A stretch of DNA of 64,000 nt, from NCBI RefSeq assembly GCF_964199755.1, contig NC_133910.1, positions 3,556,501 to 3,620,500 on the forward strand, given 5' to 3'. The translations under genes and the position numbers were made by a program. Under the pieces are notes generated by a model. It was not told the DNA's origin. It was given only the letters and a program-made list of their open reading frames with translations, and made no database searches. This DNA comes from Larus michahellis. Its lineage: Eukaryota > Chordata > Aves > Charadriiformes > Laridae. The first letter of the stretch is position 1, and each line of letters starts with the position of its first letter. Shown piece by piece: positions 58,640-64,000 of this stretch.

Positions 58640-61300
58640 GTGGGTGCTTTTGCTGGGGGTGAATGTGTGATGAGCGCCGTCTGAGCGCCCATACCTGCCG
58701 GGAGGGCAAGAAGCGGCTGCTGGATTTCAGAAGAGACATCCATGTCTACGGCTGAAGCTCCAGAGCTGATTTATGGCCAACGCTAAAGCAAAGCCACGTC
58801 TCCTCCAAATTATTGGGGAGCCGCTGGGGTGGGCAGAGGTGTGGGGGCTGATCTAAAGCCTCCCTCACTGCGGTGGAGGAAGATGCAGCTGGAAAGACCC
58901 CCTCTCCCAGGCGGAGGAAGCACCGGGGCAGTTGGGTCGTTCTCTTCCTGCGGGCAGGAATCCCGGGATGTGGCGGTGGGTCCCTGCTGGCCCTGCTTGG
59001 TGCGGGAGAGGGCGGTGTCCGCCCGGCTTCAGGGACGGACATGGAGCCGCCATGGCCAAGCCCTTTGCTGGCTCCACGCTGGCCCAGGCTCGCAGCAGCC
59101 GCTTCAGGGAAACGGGGAGTTGGTTGCCAAACCGATCTTCTCGCCCCGCTCACATCAATTGGCAGACGAGGCTCAAGCGGTGGAGCTGCGGGGCTTGAGG
59201 TGGGCCGAGGGCCGTGGCGGGCTGCAAGGGCTCTGCACGTTCCCAGTTATTTTTGCTTCTTGCAGGAGCCCTTTCCTTTCCCCACAGCCCAGGGAGGTTC
59301 ATCCCAGTGGCCGCAGCGTCCCCGGCTCCAGCTGGGAAGGATGGAGCCCCTGCAAAGGCTGGTGAAGTGCCACCGGACCCTGATCGTCCGTCTTTCCCCA
59401 CCAGTGTCCCTCGTCCCTGTCCCAGAGGCTGGCACGAGGGTGCCGTGGGAGCTGGGTGCGAGGTGGTTCACGGGAGCCGGTGATTCCCTGCCTCCCTCCA
59501 TGGCCGCTTCCTGCGCCAAGCTGGGCATCCCCTGTGCCGGGTGGGATGGTGGCGATGTTCCAGGGTGACGCTCGGAGCTTTCCTGAGGCACCATTTCCAG
59601 GTGCTGGTGGTCCTGCTTTGTGCGGGGAGCCCTCGCTCCATCCCGGGGCGGGGGGCGGAGGGGGAAGGACACCCATCCCCGCCACCACCCTCCTGGGCCG
59701 GCTCAGGAGGCCACGGACCCTCACAGCCCCCCCGGGTCCCCGAAGAGCGGGAGGCACCGGAGGGGTTGGGAGGCGCACGAGGGAATGTCGTTGGGGCGGG
59801 GTGGATTAATTAATAAATAAGCAGCTGCTAAATTGCCGTGGGGGCCGCTGTGGCGGGAGGAGGCGGCGGGTCCCGCCTCAGGCCCGGGGACTCTTATTTT
59901 GACCGCGGCGCGGCCGGGCGGGGGCAGCAGCCGCCGCCGCCACCACCGGGCCGGGCCCTGGGGCCTCGGCGGGGCCTACCCTCCCCTCCTCTGCCGGCGG
60001 CCGCCAGCGTCTCTCGCTGTACCTTGGGGCCTCCCCTGAGGCGCTGAGGGGGCTTCTGGGGTCCGTCCCCCTTCCCCGGGGGTCCCCACAGGGATCGGGC
60101 CCGGGCCGGGAGTGGCCGAGGGCCGGGCTCAATGGAGGAGCCACCATGGCCCGCGTCCCCGGTGCCTGGGGCTATCAAGGTCGCTTTGTTGTCAAAAGAT
60201 GGGCCGAATCCCGAGTTGCCCGGGTCTGCGCGGTGGCACCGCTGCCCACCCCGTGCCCTGCTGCCCTGAATCCTCCCGGTGCCACGAAACGCATCTCCTG
60301 GTGCAGCCATGGCCGCCCACGGAGCCGGTCGAGGGGAGCACCCACGCTGCGGCGGCGCTGGAACCCCCCGGTGTGACCCCGGCACTGAGACCCGGCTCCT
60401 GGAGAAGGTCTCCAGAAGCAGATGGTGGCCACGGCTCTTCACCCCCGCGGCCCGTGCCGCTTGCAGTGCTGGAGGACGAGGGTCTTGCTGCAGAACGAAC
60501 CCACCCCCATGGCCGTCTGCCCCCCGAGAGGAGCGAGGTCTCGTCATGGAGAGAGGGGTCGGGGAGGAGCAGGGTCTCATCATGGAGCGAGGGGTCGTCA
60601 CAGAGCAAGGGGTCGGCGAGGGGCTGCAGGAGCTCAGCCATGGACCACGGGAGGGGACATTGTTCCTCCCGACAGCTGATAATAAATGTATTAATTGACA
60701 TCAGGGCGCTCGAAGGCTCCTGTTTCCCTCCAAGAATCAAGTGTTCCCCATCAGGGATTGCCTGTCCCCGCGTCCCCCCGGCGACGCCGGCAGCAGCTCT
60801 GGGGCCAAGGAGCCCTCAGAGGTGTTTATCTCCCCCTCGTGCAGTATCTCCTGCTTTACTCAGGAGCCGTAAAAGAGCTAATTGTTTTGCAATCATGGAT
60901 TTACAGGCCTGGGCATTAGCAGGGGCCCAGCGGGACTGGGGAGGGGGGAAGCAGCTGCTGGGGGTGCGGGAAGGGAGCGAGGGGGACGGAGGGCACCCGT
61001 CCCCAGGGTCCTCCGGGGCCGGAGCGCGGCGAGCTGCTCCCTCTTCCCCCCGTCCATCCTGGGCGCCTCAGACCTTGCACACGCCAGGCTGAAAATAACA
61101 CAAAAGTGGGAGCAGCTGCAAAAGAAGACGATTTTTAAAGGATAATTTTTTTTTTTTTTTGGCAGGAGGATGGAGGGACTTTGTGACTCTTTCTGGGGGA
61201 TCTTGCACGGATTTTGTTTAGGTTTTTTGGGCAAGTGCTGGACGCCGTCATGGCGGGGCATTCATGAGAGTTTGGGAAATTCATTATCTGCTCAATTAGG
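58640..61300. other. GC-rich spacer between ARRDC1 and EHMT1
   Basis: No exon recognised. GC- and CpG-rich around 59830-60100, with a short degenerate tandem repeat at 60536-60620 and an AT-richer, possibly conserved patch at 60660-60920. Long frames on both strands reflect the composition. Confidence 0.55.
60536..60620. repeat. Short degenerate tandem repeat, about 36-bp period
   Basis: TCTCGTCATGGAGAGAGGGG and TCTCATCATGGAGCGAGGGG are successive copies, followed by a partial third. Confidence 0.7.
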
Positions 61301-61595
61301 AGTGGCTGGTGCTCTCCCCACCCCCCCGCCGTGGGCGGTGGGATAAAACCCGCGGTGCGAGAGGCTGGTGCTGCCGTCTCGGTACAAACAGTAACGAATC
61401 TGCGCTCTGGGGATGTCGGTGGGGCCGAGGGGCCCCGTCCCCACGCCTGTCCCCGTCCCACCCCTGTCCCCGTCTCACCCCGTCCCCATCCCACACCCCC
61501 CCCGCCCGGCTCCAGCTGTACGGCAGCCTCCTGACGGGCGCCGCCATGACGCCGTACGGCGGCAGGAGCCCCACGCGGGGGCCGCCATGCTGCCT

Positions 61596-61607
61596 CGCGC
61601 ATGCGCG
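61596..61607. promoter_or_regulatory. NRF1 consensus site
   Basis: The palindrome CGCGCATGCGCG fits the NRF1 consensus YGCGCAYGCGCR and lies about 105 bp upstream of the EHMT1 start codon, a usual position in CpG-island promoters. Confidence 0.6.
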
Positions 61608-61710
61608 GTGGCCGGCGGAGCGTCTCCATTGAGAAGAATGAGGAGAAAGGGGCGGAGCCAAGGCGTGAGGAGCCGCCGAGGGGGCGGGGCTACGCTCCGG
61701 GGCTCCGGCC

Positions 61711-61731
61711 ATGGCCACAGTGGATGCCGAG
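61711..61731 (+). CDS. EHMT1: EHMT1 (GLP) first coding exon, 21 nt
   Basis: EHMT1 is the GLP lysine methyltransferase that forms a heterodimer with G9a and writes H3K9me1/2 in the nucleus. Only the first coding exon is visible. ATG at 61711 in a good Kozak context (CCGGCCATGG) encodes MATVDAE and is followed directly by donor GTGAGT. The human protein begins MAAADAE, with a coding first exon that I recall as the same 21 nt. The seven residues alone could not identify the gene. The call rests on that match, the splice donor, the CpG-island promoter and the position just downstream of ARRDC1 in the same orientation, as in human 9q34.3. All catalytic and ankyrin exons lie right of the window. 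Confidence 0.8.
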
Positions 61732-64000
61732 GTGAGTGAGAGCGGCGGCGTCCATCTGCCCGGGCGGGGGGAAGGAAGATGGGGGAGCGTGGAGTGGTAT
61801 CGCCCAGGGCCAGGCGGGTTCTGTCGGAGGCCGGGAGGGGGGCCGTGCCCCCGCCGCCCCATGGTTCAGTCCAACTCCTCTGAGGGGAAGAATGTGGGAG
61901 CTGCTGCCATTGTGTGTAGGGGGGCCCGGGACTCTGTATAAGTAACACCCCTCCACGGTGAGTCAGTGGTATGGGCCATACAGGTTCCGGGGTTCCCCCC
62001 AATGGGAGCGAGTGCGTGTGGCGGAGGCGGGGGGGGACATCCATGTTCCGGGGCCCCCCATGCGGCGGGGCGGCGGGCGGCGCTGGCGCGGCTCCATCCA
62101 GAGTCCAGGGCCGGCCGGGCGCGGCGGCGGCGGGCGGGCCGCCGCTATGAGCCATGCAGGGTCCCGGGCGGCGGGCAGGCGCCCGCGCGGGGGCAGGCAT
62201 GAGGCATGCAGGGCCCTGGGCCCCCGCCGCGGCGGCGGGGCGGCCCCGGCCCGGCCCCCGGCCCGCCCCCGGCCCCGCGCACCGGCAGCAGCGGGCAGCT
62301 CGGCCCCGCGGCGGGGCCCGGAGTCCTCCGCACTGCCCTCGGAGGCCCCGCGGGCGGGAAGCGTCGGTCAGGCGGGCCGTGCCGGCGGCCGCAGCCTCCG
62401 GCTTTCGAGGGAAGAGGGGCCGAGGCGGGGCCAAGTCGCTTTTGAGAAGAAAACTCTTGAGCTTTTCCTCAGAAAATTGAGTTTTGCCTCAGAAAACTCT
62501 TAATTTTTTCTTCAGAAAACTCCGAGTTTCCTCAGACGGTGGGCGGCCCGGGACAGCAGCCCGGTTCCCCTGGGCCGCCTCTCCTCTGGCCTTCCCTCGG
62601 TGCTGCCCGCTGAAGGGGGCCTGGACGCCGGCCCTGGGCATCGGGCAGGCCGCAAGGGTGTCCTCGGTTGAAGGAGCGAGGGGGGAAGGCGGCGGCGAGC
62701 CCCGGAGGGGCAGCAGCAGCCCCTCGGGAGTGCGAGGGACTGGCCTCCTCCACGCAGCTCTGTTCCCCTTAGCGGGAGAGTGGTTTTAAAGGCCCCGAGT
62801 GCGAGGCTTGAGGAAATACTGGAATCGCACCCAAAATCCCCAAAGAAAACGAAGTTTGCCATGTAATGACAATTAGCCGTAATTAGCCAGATCTGTAAAT
62901 GTCTCCAAAGAGTACAGCACACAGCTCAACCGCCCCATACAATTATGCGAGTGGCACACAGTGCTGAACACTTATTGCGCTTGCCGTGTTTCTTTATGCC
63001 AGACTGAAACTTTTTCCCTGCTTTTGTTAAGAGAATATGAACTCTTTTTGTAAGTCTTTTTGCCCTCAGGTAGACACTGGAATGCAGCGCGCTGGCTGCT
63101 GAGCCTTCACAGGCACAAAGAGAGCAATGAGATAACACAGGTGTACATTTCTATATGAACTAAGTAAGAGCTGGAGGTGAGCGGATGCTCCGGAACTGTA
63201 GCCAGATGCAGTTACGGATCGGCATCTCCCGGCGGCTGGCTCACACCTCGCCGTTCAGGCGTGATGGGGGGTGCTGCAGCTTCTCTCTGAAACACCGCAC
63301 TCAGAGGCTGTGCTGCGGCAGGGAACTTCTGCCCTGTGTGGGATAAAGTCTGTAGCACGGTCACGCAGCTGGCAACAGCAGTTCTTTGCGAAGCACTGCA
63401 AAGACAGCTTGAATTTATTACTCAGACAAGATTCCCATCATCTTCAGCATTGAGTTTTGTCTAAGGCTTTCCTTATGCCTTCTGTTTCATCACAACTGCA
63501 TCTCGAGGCCTGATCCTGCTGTCCGCCCTTTGTGCTTTTGAAGAGGATCAGGTGTTAATCTTGCCCTGTGATAGAGCAATCAGCCCTCAGGTGCTTCTGT
63601 GACTCCATGGTCTGGTTTTGCCTTCGGCTTCCTGGGTGTGATTGCTTTCAGGAGGATGGCTTGGTTGTAACGGGGGCAGGAGTTGGCTCTTAACTCATCA
63701 GCTCTCAAGGCCCAGGTCAGTCTCAACACTACAGATGCACGCTTTTTATTTTGGGAAGCATCTCCCAGGAGTCCTGGCTGGGTCTGCTCTGTATGTAGAG
63801 CATTAAGAAACATTGCTCTTAGAGTCAGGCTTAATATCCACAGATGTTGCTGTGGATTATGGGGAGGGAACGGTGACTCATTTGGAGTTTAATTCCTCCC
63901 CTCCCCCATAAACTCAGTCAAATCTGAGGCCAGATCTGCCTTTGCTTATACCCCTCTGAGGCCAGAGGGGAGGAAGTTGGCATAAATCAGGCTGGAATTT
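61732..64000 (+). other. EHMT1: EHMT1 intron 1, 5' part, running off the window
   Basis: The CpG island continues to about 62780, then composition falls to ordinary AT/GC mix. No second exon was found up to 64000. Human EHMT1 also has a long first intron. Confidence 0.7.
62440..62536. repeat. Imperfect 20-23-bp tandem repeat inside the EHMT1 CpG island
   Basis: CCTCAGAAAA-type units begin at about 62467, 62487, 62510 and 62530. This AT-rich patch interrupts a strongly GC-rich island. Confidence 0.7.

Larger units (their letters stand above)
61300..62780 (+). promoter_or_regulatory. EHMT1: CpG-island promoter of EHMT1
   Basis: About 1.4 kb of very CpG-rich DNA surrounds the short first exon. 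Upstream of the ATG are a perfect NRF1-type palindrome (CGCGCATGCGCG, 61596-61607), YY1-like GCCGCCATG elements and GC boxes (GGGGCGGAG, GGGGGCGGGGC) at about 61650-61690. No TATA box. Confidence 0.75.

Noticed and set aside
60112..61092. 326-codon + strand frame between ARRDC1 and EHMT1
   Set aside because: Low-stop GC-rich DNA. The protein resembles nothing known to me and includes a short tandem repeat.
61475..62434. 319-codon minus-strand frame in the EHMT1 island
   Set aside because: Proline-, arginine- and alanine-rich translation of a CpG island, with no domain and no splice or poly(A) context.
1..64000. tRNA, snoRNA, CRISPR or bacterial-type operon features
   Set aside because: No cloverleaf with a B-box-like GGTTCGAATC, no convincing C/D box pair with terminal stem, and no spaced direct-repeat array. 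The window is vertebrate genomic DNA.

Overview
This window is vertebrate nuclear DNA, most likely from a bird. Coding sequence is broken into short exons with GT-AG introns. Interspersed repeats are very sparse: one old CR1 LINE 3' fragment and one short LTR-like piece are the only ones I recognise. The DNA is GC-rich, with CpG-island promoters, as on an avian microchromosome. I cannot name the species. Almost all long open frames here are chance frames in GC-rich non-coding DNA.

Layout, all genes on the + strand. (1) 413-3583: the last four coding exons of a glutamine synthetase gene, with the upstream exons outside the window. It is a divergent paralogue rather than ordinary GLUL, but keeps every catalytic residue that can be seen. 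Poly(A) signals follow at 3964 and perhaps at 4966 and 5149. (2) About 5.2-18.1 kb: intergenic DNA with an AT-rich block, a TATA-like element, a CR1 fragment, an LTR-like fragment, a T28 tract and, at its end, a 32-bp-period minisatellite. (3) 18.5-55.7 kb: the complete ARRDC1 gene (arrestin domain-containing 1), with eight coding exons totalling 1,272 nt (423 aa), a CpG-island promoter and two very large first introns (17.8 and 13.5 kb). A proximal poly(A) signal lies at 55710 and a strong distal one at 58615. (4) 58.7-61.5 kb: a GC-rich spacer. (5) 61.3-62.8 kb: a CpG island with a consensus NRF1 site and a 21-nt first coding exon that fits EHMT1 (GLP histone methyltransferase). Its intron 1 runs off the right edge.

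ARRDC1 followed head-to-tail by EHMT1 is the order at human 9q34.3, which supports both calls. The glutamine synthetase gene beside them is the unexpected neighbour, because human GLUL lies on chromosome 1q. The three genes are not an operon and share no obvious pathway: nitrogen metabolism, ubiquitin-ligase adaptor and microvesicle budding, and H3K9 methylation.

I did not find an exotic new system. The most interesting items are the divergent glutamine synthetase paralogue, the unusually expanded ARRDC1 introns, the 32-bp minisatellite against the ARRDC1 promoter, a possible intronic-polyadenylation isoform of ARRDC1, and a distal transcript end at 58.6 kb.
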